From the NCBI GenBank assembly GCA_040954595.2, contig CM082578.2:1364001-1428000 (forward strand): DNA of 64,000 bases. The letters are read 5' to 3'. Position 1 is the first letter of the stretch, and every line of letters starts with the position of its first letter. The translations under genes and the position numbers were made by a program. The notes beneath the pieces are model-generated. The model was not told where the DNA came from. It saw only the letters and a program-made list of their open reading frames with translations, and made no database searches. The stretch is from Balanoglossus misakiensis. Taxonomy: Eukaryota; Hemichordata. Below are positions 1 through 11,600 of the stretch, piece after piece.

Positions 1-216
1 AAATTCCACTCCATTCGCAGTCTCCTTCCACCACACTCCCTCACCTGGTAGCATGAAATCTGCTATTCGTTCCAGGTGACTTTGGACAAGTGTTGGTCTC
101 TGTTTCAGCATTTCCTTTCCTAACACTGTGTTGTGATTAGGGGGTAGTTCCTTGGCAAGCTTCTTAATTTCCCCTTCTTGTTTCTCCAGTGAATCACCAT
201 CTGCATTCACCACGTC
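1..216 (-). pseudogene. In-frame continuation of the 947-residue frame beyond a single TAG
   Basis: Read on the minus strand directly after the TAG at 217-219, the same frame has 72 sense codons with no stop before the window edge. The composition is protein-like (EKQEGEIKKLAKELPP, then a Trp-rich stretch). This suggests that the stop is a recent nonsense mutation or a sequencing error and that the true C-terminus lies outside the window. Confidence 0.55.
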
Positions 217-3060
217 CTATGCATGCAGTCTGACAATTGCATTGCCTATAATCCCACCAGGACGCTTTGATGATGTCATCTTGGTGATACGCTTGATTCG
301 ATTGAAAATACGTTCTTGGTTTTCAGCATTTGTTGATCTTAGGCTGACAATTCTCAGTTGTTCAGGGAGATGTACTGTAAGGTTATGAAAATACCTGCCA
401 TAAAAACGCCAGTGTGTCATGGTTTTTGGGGTACCGATAACTTGTTTGCACAGAAATCCATGAAGGAATGCAAGATTGTAGCATCTCAGTACTTGTCTCG
501 GATTTCTGTATTCATCATGTTGATATGCAATTTCTGTTAACTCCACCAATGTGTTAACTAGTTGGCCAAGCTCTGCATCCATCTTTCCATTGGTGATCTC
601 ACTGTCAATATACTGAGATAGAAGAATGGCAGCTTTTCTGGCATCTGATCCACGTATTTCGTCTTTGTTGTTGCATGCATGTTTGATAAATTCTTTCATT
701 TCTTTTTTTTCCTCTACATGTGATGGTAATTCTTCAAGTAGGTTGGTTATGTGGCCCTTGATATCATGGAGAGGCTCACACTTCAAAACTTCATATCTGT
801 CACAGTTGATTTCCTTTAGTGGTACCTCCTGGTCTGAGTATAGCAAGGCAGGCACCCGCTTGACACCATGAAGAACATCCTTTAAATTCTCTTGCAGTGC
901 AGGTTTTAACAGCCCATCGGTGTCTTCACCTCTTTCCTCTAATTCTTCTCTTAGCTCTTTCACAGACAGATTTGCAAATGGGTTTAGCTTTGACTTGTTT
1001 TTCTTCCAAACTGCACTATTTTTTGTGACAAGATTTCGCTTGTCTTCTAATGACAGGGACTTAATTTTGTAGCAGTAGGCAAGGTCATCATGTCTCCTAG
1101 AATCTGCACCACACAGGCACTGGTAGTTACCACCAATCTGATGGCCTTCTTCAAACTGTTGTGCTGGCCCATCACCATGAAAAAACCTATGGATGTCCTG
1201 GTACTGCATGCTTGTTGCTGTTGCCACAGGTTTTGTTGCTGCCTTTAGGTCTGCTACTCTTGGATCTGTGTAAGCTAGTTGATCTGCCTCATTGCTGTCA
1301 GATCTACCCATGATGTACAATTGGGGTTTTTCAACCAGACTCTGAACATCCAAGTTTATACCATATGCCTCCCTATACTCTTCTCTGGTGAGATATACCG
1401 CAGGATCATATATCCAACTGACCATAAATACAATGTGTGGATGATTAGCTACACTACTGTGGTCATGCCATACCTTAAAATGCCTTGTTGCTTCCAACAT
1501 TTTAAGTCTTTCCCTCATCTCTTCCAAAGATAGACCATCTTGATACTCATGTATTTCTTTGAGAATGGGGACAATATCTTCTTCTAGTAGATCTTCATAG
1601 TTTTCTGCTGTGTTTCTCAGCACTCCAGCATCTTCTTGTCGTTTTAGCTCTTCCTCCCTGATCTTTGATAATGCTATCTTTCTCCCATATACAGAGTAAC
1701 TTTCTTTCTTCAACTCATTGTCTTCATACTTTCTCACAGTAAACACTCTTGGGGCAATAAGTTCACCAATATCAATTTCACCTTCTAGTATTTTCTGTTT
1801 TAGTGTGTTTTGCAGTTTGTTTGCTGACGGAGTCTGGGGAAGGGGTATTTCTCCTCCAAAACCTCTCTTTTGTTTGCGACGTACTCTTCTCTCATAATCC
1901 CGTCCTTGAACTTTCTGATAAACATTAAATTTATCAACATCTATACCATGAGACACAGCATAATCCTTCAGTATTTGACCTGCATTTGCTGCAACTTTAT
2001 TTGGGTCGGATACAGCAGGAACTTTGTACTTTCTGCCCAGTTCACTCCAGTTTACCCTCTGACCTGCCTTATACTGTGATAATTCATTAATAAAATCTTC
2101 TTTATTCCAGGTCCTTGATGTATGGAGTCCTACATGTTTGCGAGGCGTCCGTTTACCCATGGCTTCCATATCAAGTCGACGGTTTACCCTTTCCTTAGCT
2201 GCTGTCCGTGACTCATAACCCTTCACAAGTCGTTCTCGTTCATAACATGCAAACGAGTTACCGGTACCAATAACACCATATAAATCTGCATCATTCTCAC
2301 AATATTTTACTTCAACCTCTTTCTTTACTTTTCTTAATAGTGCTCTTCTCTGCTTTTTAGCTTGAGTTGGACTGATTTTTCTCTGTAGATCTACTTCCTT
2401 AACACTTGAAAGTGCAGTGCTCAATTCCATGTTATATGTCTTTACAAAGTAAGGATTACATCTTGAATAAAGTTGCTGAGCAGCTGTAATGCCATCTCTC
2501 TGTGTGTATTTTGCCTTCTTCTCACTAGCACAGTCAGCATCAGCTGAATTGTTGATCAATTCCACAAAAGGTGACCTTACACGCTTACGGTTGTACTTGT
2601 TGAGAATATGTACCGCAATATCAATGGTTTCACATGCATGACAGTTAACTGCTGTATGTACCTTCTGTCGAGATGGAGCCAAATTGTGCCAACTATCATA
2701 TGAGAAGTACTTCAAGAATGTCATCTTCTGACCATCACGATTATAATTTACCCAGTTTGATTTAACACTAAGGGTTTTCTCAAAGAAAGTTATCTTTCTT
2801 TGAAATAACGGAAAATTAACTAGCATGCTGTGGTTCGATTTCACCATACTGCAGTAGGTAGCATACCTGCTCTTCATGGTCAGATTTTGGGAAGGCATCA
2901 TTTTGGCGCCAATGTTAGCAGTGCAACCCATATCTTGTCCAATTGATGATATTTCATCTCTTGTCTTGCTGATTTCTTTAGTGCTTCTTGCAGCGATTGT
3001 CATGAAATAGCTACAGAAACTCATACTGCTGCTGTGCTGGTCAAATAGTGAACATACCAA
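217..3060 (-). CDS. Uncharacterised 947-residue transposase-like protein with SAP-like segment
   Basis: A single intronless frame of 947 codons, far longer than chance in this AT-rich sequence. Residues about 697-732 look like a SAP-type DNA-binding helix-extended-helix (SVKELREELEERG). A GDGPAQQFE motif near residue 629 is followed by a Cys-containing stretch (CLCGADS). Near residues 908-920 a STNAENQERIF block resembles the acidic C-terminal part of DDE-like transposases. Long charged helices lie in the middle (KIREEELKRQEDAG). I recall proteins of this general type as multicopy, unnamed families in marine invertebrates, but I cannot assign a superfamily from sequence alone. The N-terminal methionine is uncertain; upstream exons are possible. 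The frame stops at a single TAG (217-219) and is then open to the window edge, so the copy is probably mutated. No neighbouring gene is linked to it. Confidence 0.7.
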   Translation of the reverse strand: MVCSLFDQHSSSMSFCSYFMTIAARSTKEISKTRDEISSIGQDMGCTANIGAKMMPSQNLTMKSRYATYCSMVKSNHSMLVNFPLFQRKITFFEKTLSVKSNWVNYNRDGQKMTFLKYFSYDSWHNLAPSRQKVHTAVNCHACETIDIAVHILNKYNRKRVRSPFVELINNSADADCASEKKAKYTQRDGITAAQQLYSRCNPYFVKTYNMELSTALSSVKEVDLQRKISPTQAKKQRRALLRKVKKEVEVKYCENDADLYGVIGTGNSFACYERERLVKGYESRTAAKERVNRRLDMEAMGKRTPRKHVGLHTSRTWNKEDFINELSQYKAGQRVNWSELGRKYKVPAVSDPNKVAANAGQILKDYAVSHGIDVDKFNVYQKVQGRDYERRVRRKQKRGFGGEIPLPQTPSANKLQNTLKQKILEGEIDIGELIAPRVFTVRKYEDNELKKESYSVYGRKIALSKIREEELKRQEDAGVLRNTAENYEDLLEEDIVPILKEIHEYQDGLSLEEMRERLKMLEATRHFKVWHDHSSVANHPHIVFMVSWIYDPAVYLTREEYREAYGINLDVQSLVEKPQLYIMGRSDSNEADQLAYTDPRVADLKAATKPVATATSMQYQDIHRFFHGDGPAQQFEEGHQIGGNYQCLCGADSRRHDDLAYCYKIKSLSLEDKRNLVTKNSAVWKKNKSKLNPFANLSVKELREELEERGEDTDGLLKPALQENLKDVLHGVKRVPALLYSDQEVPLKEINCDRYEVLKCEPLHDIKGHITNLLEELPSHVEEKKEMKEFIKHACNNKDEIRGSDARKAAILLSQYIDSEITNGKMDAELGQLVNTLVELTEIAYQHDEYRNPRQVLRCYNLAFLHGFLCKQVIGTPKTMTHWRFYGRYFHNLTVHLPEQLRIVSLRSTNAENQERIFNRIKRITKMTSSKRPGGIIGNAIVRLHA

Positions 3061-4887
3061 TGTATAGGCGAAAAAAACTCACAAAATTCACCATCGAGAT
3101 TTGTGTCAGGCAGTCAAAATTGGCGCCCAGATTATCCCAAAGTGCTTTGCGAATAGTCATGACGTCACGAGAAACGCTGGATTTTTGAGAAAATACTTGA
3201 TTTTCTACAACTATTTTGAAAGAAATCTCTGACAGAAAATACGAGACTGGCACAACATGATTTAAATCTGTTCAAACTGCATTTATTTCGCATAAAAACT
3301 GAGGGAAAGGGGGTCAAACTTACTTCATCGTGTATAAACTTACCAATTTCGTCAAGAAAATCCAGAATTAAGGAGAAAAAGTCGCAAAAAATCGACGTTT
3401 GTTCGAGATACGATAGTTGTTGACAAATTGTAAGAACAGCTGATTGATGCCGGCTATCCCAGGTATCAACACGATAGAGCACGCGCAGATCGTCGCATTG
3501 ACGATGCCTTTGAGGTCATGACCTTTGCGAGAGTTGCGTTGAAGTGAAATGTATAACCGATTTTATTTTCGTAAATTCCAACCGCTAAATCGTTTTATTT
3601 CTTAACATTACACCACAGGGTAGTTCAACACTAAGTGTTCTTTCAGATATTAGAAGGGACAGTGCGATTTGTGAAAGATTTTGCTTATACAGTACTTCAA
3701 ATTTTGGAAAGTTTGGACTTTTAACGTATTTTCTGACATCGCATGTCTTTCACCCGTCATAGCTCTCATATTGTAATGAAATTTGGTATGTCCACAGTGT
3801 AAGTCGGTTGAATGGAAGTTGAGGTTTCCAAAACTACCATAAATACGGGAATAAGACCGTGTTTAGCGGTTAGAATATTTAAATTATTACATATCACATA
3901 TTTTTACCCAAAATGGCTACGTAGTAGTCACGTGACTTGTTATATGCAAATGTTATCGACATCTAAGTGTTGGCCTTACAAATTTCTACCCCTGTGCCAA
4001 TTTTTTCGCAAATCCCTTGAGTCCTTTTTAAGAAATGGACTGTCGACTGAAAATGGGCACTACAGCCCATATACCCAGGCCTTAACGTACTTGCGTGGTT
4101 TATTACTGGTCACACGTAAGAATTGCACGACTCGATCCATGCTCGTTGACTCCTATCACGGATCTCCGGTGATAAACGTGTGATCTCAAATTTCACCACA
4201 CCTTATTAATACGTCAGTCAAGTATTAAGTCATAAAAGGAACACGTCATCTTAATATATCTTAAACATGAACTTAGCGCGTGATATCTCTATCTCGTTCT
4301 GACATGTATCAATTACACAATCTTGTTTACTCTTGGTAAAGTACCTATGTCAATACTGGACTAAAACCATACAAGTGAATGACTTCTTACGTAATCATAG
4401 AAAAGATCTATGAGCGTTAAACTCAGTCGTGACACTTTCCCACTTTTCCAATAATCGAACTTCCACGTTCGATCAAAGAAAGAATGAAAACGAAAACCAA
4501 GTCTGCGCTATCGGTTTTAAATACACTACGCCAAAATCAAACTCAATAATCACCTTTAAAATATCACAGCCTGTTCAAACAAATTAAAGAAAATCGCATA
4601 AAACGTTTTCAATGTCAAAATTCAAAGCGACTTCACTGTTCTGACTTCTCGTCAAAGAGTGTCTCTTTTCCAGTGAAAAATTCAACAGTCAATAACCGCG
4701 TAAAAAATCAAGTCTGATAGTTCTTTTGTACAAACAGTCTCTTCACTGCTGTACTAACGGAGCAGGCACATTCCAAAGATGCTCTCGAACACAATAACTG
4801 TTCCGGATAATACCGCCAAGTACGGAGCATTTCAGAGTGGATCATAATGCAATACAAGCTCGTAATAAACAGTAAAAATGAATTTAA
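3061..4887. other. Non-coding stretch, nothing recognised
   Basis: Only short chance frames are present (the longest is 123 codons at 3812-4183, with no recognisable motif). The first few hundred bases lie upstream of the minus-strand 947-codon frame and may hold its promoter or an upstream exon. I see no clear TATA box or repeat. Confidence 0.5.
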
Positions 4888-5292
4888 TGAATGTTAAAAG
4901 ATCTTAATTTAATACCACTATCTGATCGCAGGAGAGAACAGCGGCTTCATCTTATGTACAAAATCGTAAATAACCAAATCGCAACTCCAGCCGAAAGTCA
5001 TATTAAATTCAACCCACGTACATCCAGTAATTCACACTCAAGACCCCTGTTCATACCAATGTGCAAAACAGATACTTACAAAGTTAACACTCCTTCATTC
5101 CGCGAACCATTATTGACTGGAACCACTTACCTGATAACATTGTAACTAGCACAAACCTAGAGCATTTTAAAGCTGGTCTTTCAGGAATAACTAGTCATCA
5201 CGACTAAATTCACCTTGCGCACCTGCAGGATTACTGAGTTACTCTGCAGTATTATACAGATACAGATATAGATATAGATACAGATACACTTC
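4888..5292 (+). mobile_element. 5'-truncated non-LTR retrotransposon, ORF2 C-terminal tail and 3' end
   Basis: The frame from 4891 encodes a typical LINE ORF2 tail (DRRREQRLHLMYKIVNN) and passes by a one-base frameshift near 5096-5103 into a second frame carrying PRTIIDWNHLP and ending at about 5207. This is the usual C-terminal signature of CR1/RTE-like elements, where Phe-Pro-Arg-Thr precedes Trp-Asn-x-Leu-Pro. It is followed by a GATA/GATACA microsatellite (about 5256-5287), as expected for a LINE 3' tail. Only the last roughly 110 codons remain, so this is a dead 5'-truncated copy. Confidence 0.7.
5256..5287. repeat. GATACA/GATATA microsatellite
   Basis: Short alternating GATACA and GATATA repeats, probably the 3' tail of the adjacent LINE fragment. 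Confidence 0.8.
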
Positions 5293-5650
5293 ATCATACT
5301 GTCAGGTTCAAAAATAACCACGACACGAATTCTTATGTGAAAGGATGCGTAAGACTACAATAAAATCACGCTCAACTTCAACTACACTCTGGGACTTCTC
5401 TCTTGTCCCTCGTATGAACTCACATGCCAACTCAAAGGGCCATTTTCATACGCCAGACCGTCTCCCTTGCGGTCATTAAAACATCACGACTTCATCACCA
5501 GACCGTCTCTCTTGCGGTCATCACAAAAACTTCAACAACTCCTCGAAAACCTATTAAACTTCACTACACTGCACGGCATCACTTCAACAAAAGAATACAC
5601 ATTTACAATGTCGAAAACAAGGCAAAAACTTGGTGGAAAACAATATCTAG
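5293..5650. other. Spacer with a short tandem duplication
   Basis: Contains two imperfect copies (about 5455-5520) of a roughly 45 bp stretch reading ACCGTCTC then CTTGCGGTCAT. No gene recognised. It runs directly into the large satellite array. Confidence 0.5.
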
Positions 5651-8600
5651 CTAGTGGCCAGTGTCGTGCCCATCAATTTTGAGTGTTTGGTGGGGTCAAC
5701 CTTTGCGTCAACATTGATTAACCAGGCCAGAGCTAGTGGCCAGTGTCGTGCCCATCAATTTTGAGTGTTTGGTGGGGTCAACCCTTGCGTCAACATTGAT
5801 TAGCCAGGCCAGAGCTAGTGGCCAGTGTCGTGCCCATCAATTTTGAGTGTTTGGTGGGGTCAACATTTGCGTCAACATTGATTAACCAGGCCATGCAGAG
5901 CTAGTGGCCAGTGTCGTGCCCATTAATTTTGAGTGTTTGGTGGGGTCAACCTTTGCGTCAACATTGATTAGCCAGGCCAGAGCTAGTGGCCAGTGTCGTG
6001 CCCATCAATTTTGAGTGTTTGGTGGGATCAACCTTTGCGTCAACATTGATTAACCAGGCCATGCAGAGCTAGTGGCCAGTGTCGTGCCCATTAATTTTGA
6101 GTGTTTGGTGGGGTCAACCTTTGCGTCAACATTGATTAACCAGGCCATGCAGAGCTAGTGGCCAGTGTCGTGCCCATTAATTTTGAGTGTTTGGTGGGGT
6201 CAACCTTTGCGTCAACATTGATTAGCCAGGCCAGAGCTAGTGGCCAGTGTCGTGCCCATCAATTTTGAGTGTTTGGTGGGGTCAACCTTTGCGTCAACAT
6301 TGATTAGCCAGGCCAGAGCAAGTGGCCAGTGTCGTGCCCATCAATTTTGAGTGTTTGGTGGGGTCAACCTTTGCATAAACATTGATTAGCCAGGCCAGAG
6401 CTAGTGGCCAGTGTCGTGCCCATCAATTTTGAGTGTTTGGTGGGGTCAACCTTTGCGTCAACATTGATTAGCCAGGCCAGAGCTAATGGCCAGTGTCGTG
6501 CCCATCAATTTTGAGTGTTTGGTGGGGTCAACCCTTGCGTCAACACTGATTAACCAGGCCATGCAGAGCTATTGGCAAGTGTCGTGCCCATTAATTTTGA
6601 GTGTTTGGTGGGGTCAACCTTTGCGTCAACATTGATTAGCCAGGCCAGAGCTAGTGGCCAGTGTCGTGCCCATCAATTTTGAGTGTTTGGTTGGGTCAAC
6701 CCTTGCGTCAACATTGATTAGCCAGGCCAGAGCTAGTGGCCAGTGTCGTGCCCATCAATTTTGAGTGTTTGGTGGGGTCAACCTTTGCGTCAACATTGAT
6801 TAACCAGGCCATGCAGAGCTAGTGGCCAGTGTCGTGCCCATCAATTTTGAGTGTTTGGTGGGGTCGACCTTTGCGTCAACATTGATTAACCAGGCCATGC
6901 AGAGCTAGTGGCCAGTGTCGTGCCTATTAATTTTGAGTGTTTGGTGGGGTCGACCTTTGCGTCAACATTGATTAACCAGGCCATGCAGAGCTAGTGGCCA
7001 GTGTCGTGCCCATTAATTTTGAGTGTTTGGTGGGGTCGACCTTTGCGTCAACATTGATTAACCAGGCCATGCAGAGCTAGTGGCCAGTGTCGTGCCCATT
7101 AATTTTGAGTGTTTGGTGGGGTCGACCTTTGCGTCAACATTGATTAACCAGGCCATGCAGAGCTAGTGGCCAGTGTCGTGCCCATTAATTTTGAGTGTTT
7201 GGTGAGGTCGACCTTTGCGTCAACATTGATTAGCCAGGCCAGAGCTAGTGGCCAGTGTCGTGCCCATTAATTTTGAGTGTTTGGTGGGGTCGACCTTTGC
7301 TTCAACATTGATTAGCCAGGCCAGAGCTAGTGGCCAGTGTCGAGCCCATCAATTTTGAGTGTTTGGTGGGGTCCACCCTTGCGTCAACATTGATTAGCCA
7401 GGCCAGAGCTAGTGGCCAGTGTCGTGCCCATCAATTTTGAGTGTTTGGTGGGGTCCACCCTTGCGTCAACATTGATTAGCCAGGCCTGAGCTAGTGGCCA
7501 GTGTCGTGCCCATCAATTTTGAGTGTTTGGTGGGGTCAACCCTTGCGTCAACATTGATTAGCCAGGCCAGAGCTAGTGGCCAGTGTCGTGTCCATCAATT
7601 TTGAGTGTTTGGTGGGGTCAACCCTTGCGTCAACATTGATTAGCCAGGCCAGAGCTAGTGGCCAGTGTCGTGCCCATCAATTTTGAGTGTTTGGTGGGGT
7701 CAACCCTTGCGTCAACATTGATTAACCAGGCCATGCAGAGCTAGTGGCCAGTGTCGTGCCCATTAATTTTGAGTGTTTGGTGGGGTCAACCTTTGCGTCA
7801 ACATTGATTAACCAGGCCAGAGTTAGTGGCCAGTGTCGTGCCCATTAATTTTGAGTGTTTGGTGGGGTCAACCTTTGCGTCAACATTGATTAACCAGGCC
7901 ATGCAGAGCTAGTGGCCAGTGTCGTGCCCATGAATTTTGAGTGTTTGGTGGGGTCAACCTTTGCGTCAACATTGATTAACCAGGCCATGCAGAGCTAGTG
8001 GCCAGTGTCGTGCCCATTAATTTTGAGTGTTTGGTGGGGTCAACCTTTGCGTCAACATTGATTAACCAGGCCATGCAGAGCTAGTGGCCAGTGTCGTGCC
8101 CATTAATTTTGAGTGTTTGGTGGGGTCAACCTTTGCGTCAACATTGATTAGCCAGGCCAGAGCTAGTGGCCAGTGTCGTGCGCATCAATTTTGAGTGTTT
8201 GGTGGGGTCAACCCTTGCGTCAACATTGATTAACCAGGCCATGCAGAGCTAGTGGCCAGTGTCGTGCCCATTAATTTTGAGTGTTTGGTGGGGTCGACCT
8301 TTGCGTCAACATTGATTAGCCAGGCCAGAGCTAGTGGCCAGTGTCGTGCCCATCAATTTTGAGTGTTTGGTGGGGTCAACCCTTGCGTCAACATTGATTA
8401 GCCAGGCCAGAGCTAGTGGCCAGTGTCGTGCCCATCAATTGTGAGTGTTTGGTGGGGTCAACCCTTGCGTCAACATTGATTAGCCAGGCCAGAGCTAGTG
8501 GCCACTGTCGTGCCCATCAATTTTGAGTGTTTGGTGGGATCAACCCTTGCGTCAACATTGATTAGCCAGGCCAGAGCTAGTGGCCAGTGTCGTGCCCATC

Positions 8601-11600
8601 AATTTTGAGTGTTTGGTGGGGTCAACCTTTGCGTCAACATTGATTAACCAGGCCATGCAGAGCTACCGGTAGTGGCCAGTGTCGTGCCCATTAATTTTGA
8701 GTGTTTGGTGGGGTCAACCGTTGCGTCAACATTGATTAACCAGGCCAGAGCTAGTGGCCAGTGTCGTGCCCATTAATTTTGAGTGTTTGGTGGGGTCAAC
8801 CTTTGCGTCAACATTGATTAACCAGGCCATGCAGAGCTAGTGGCCAGTGTCGTGCCCATTAATTTTGAGTGTTTGGTGGGGTCAACCTTTGCGTCAACAT
8901 TGATTAACCAGGCCATGCAGAGCTAGTGGCCAGTGTCGTGCCCATTAATTTTGAGTGTTTGGTGGGGTCAACCTTTGCGTCAACATTGATTAACCAGGCC
9001 ATGCAGAGCTAGTGGCCAGTGTCGTGCCCATGAATTTTGAGTGTTTGGTGGGGTCAACCTTTGCGTCAACATTGATTAGCCAGGCCAGAGCTAGTGGCCA
9101 GTGTCGTGCCCATCACTTTTGAGTGTTTGGTGGGGTCAACCTTTGCGTCAACCTTGATTAACCAGGCCATGCAGAGCTAGTGGCCAGTGTCGTGCCCATC
9201 AATTTTGAGTGTTTGGTGGGGTCAACCTTTGCGTCAACATTGATTAACCAGGCCATGCAGAGCTAGTGGCCAGTGTCCTGCCCATCAATTTTGAGTGTTT
9301 GGTGGGGTCAACCTTTGCGTCAACATTGATTAACCAGGCCATGCAGAGCTAGTGGCCAGTGTCGTGCCCATCAATTTTGAGTGTTTGGTGGGGTCAACCT
9401 TTGCGTCAACATTGATTAACCAGGCCATGCAGAGCTAGTGGCCAGTGTAGTGCCCATCAATTTTGAGTGTTTGCAGGTGTGATCAACCTTTGCGTCAACA
9501 TTGATTAACCAGGCCATGCAGAGCTAGTGGCCAGTGTAGTGCCCATCAATTTTGAGTGTTTGCAGGTGTGGTCAACCTTTGCGTCAACATTGATTAACCA
9601 GGCCATGCAGAGCTAGTGGCCAGTGTAGTGCCCATCAATTTTGAGTGTTTGCAGGTGTGGTCAACCTTTGCGTCAACATTGATTAACCAGGCCATGCAGA
9701 GCTAGTGGCCAGTGTAGTGCCCATCAATTTTGAGTGTTTGCAGGTGTGGTCAACCTTTGCGTCAACATTGATTAACCAGGCCATGCAGAGCTAGTGGCCA
9801 GTGTCCTGCCCATCAATTTTGAGTGTTTGGTGGGGTCAACCTTTGCGTCAACATTGATTAACCAGGCCATGCAGAGCTAGTGGCCAGTGTCGTGCCCATC
9901 AATTTTGAGTGTTTGGTGGGGTCAACCTTTGCGTCAACATTGATTAACCAGGCCATGCAGAGCTAGTGGCCAGTGTAGTGCCCATCAATTTTGAGTGTTT
10001 GCAGGTGTGATCAACCTTTGCGTCAACATTGATTAACCAGGCCATGCAGAGCTAGTGGCCAGTGTAGTGCCCATCAATTTTGAGTGTTTGCAGGTGTGGT
10101 CAACCTTTGCATCAACATTGATTAACCAGGCCATGCAGAGCTAGTGGCCAGTGTAGTGCCCATCAATTTTGAGTGTTTGCAGGTGTGGTCAACCTTTGCG
10201 TCAACATTGATTAACCAGGCCATGCAGAGCTAGTGGCCAGTGTAGTGCCCATCAATTTTGAGTGTTTGCAGGTGTGGTCAACCTTTGCGTCAACATTGAT
10301 TAACCAGGCCATGCAGAGCTAGTGGCCAGTGTCGTGCCCATCAATTTTGAGTGTTTGCAGGTGTGGTCAACCTTTGCGTCAACATTGATTAACCAGGCCA
10401 TGCAGAGCTAGTGGCCAGTGTCGTGCCCATCAATTTTGAGTGTTTGCAGGTGGGGTCAACCTTTGCGTCAACATTGATTAACCAGGCCATGCAGAGCTAG
10501 TGGCCAGTGTCGTGCCCATCAATTTTGAGTGTTTGCAGGTGGGGTCAACCTTTGCGTCAACATTGATTAACCAGGCCATGCAGAGCTAGTGGCCAGTGTC
10601 GTGCCCATCAATTTTGAGTGTTTGGTGGGGTCAACCTTTGCGTCAACATTGATTAACCAGGCCATGCAGAGCTAGTGGCCAGTGTCGTGCCCATCAATTT
10701 TGAGTGTTTGGTGGGGTCAACCTTTGCGTCAACATTGATTAACCAGGCCATGCAGAGCTAGTGGCCAGTGTCGTGCCCATCAATTTTGAGTGTTTGGTGG
10801 GGTCAACCTTTGCGTCAACATTGATTAACCAGGCCATGCAGAGCTAGTGGCCAGTGTCGTGCCCATCAATTTTGAGTGTTTGGTGGGGTCAACCTTTGCG
10901 TCAACATTGATTAACCAGGCCATGCAGAGCTAGTGGCCAGTGTCGTGCCCATCAATTTTGAGTGTTTGGTGGGGTCAACCTTTGCGTCAACATTGATTAA
11001 CCAGGCCATGCAGAGCTAGTGGCCAGTGTCGTGCCCATCAATTTTGAGTGTTTGGTGGGGTCAACCTTTGCGTCAACATTGATTAACCAGGCCATGCAGA
11101 GCTAGTGGCCAGTGTCGTGCCCATCAATTTTGAGTGTTTGGTGGGGTCAACCTTTGCGTCAACCTTGATTAACCAGGCCATGCAGAGCTAGTGGCCAGTG
11201 TCGTGCCCATCAATTTTGAGTGTTTGGTGGGGTCAACCTTTGCGTCAACCTTGATTAACCAGGCCATGCAGAGCTAGTGGCCAGTGTCCTGCCCATCAAT
11301 TTTGAGTGTTTGGTGGGGTCAACCTTTGCGTCAACATTGATTAACCAGGCCATGCAGAGCTAGTGACCAGTGTCCTGCCCATCAATTTTGAGTGTTTGGT
11401 GGGGTCAACCTTTGCGTCAACATTGATTAACCAGGCCATGCAGAGCTAGTGACCAGTGTCCTGCCCATCAATTTTGAGTGTTTGGTGGGGTCAACCTTTG
11501 CGTCAACATTGATTAACCAGGCCATGCAGAGCTAGTGGCCAGTGTCGTGCCCATCAATTTTGAGTGTTTGGTGGGATCAACCTTTGCGTCAACATTGATT

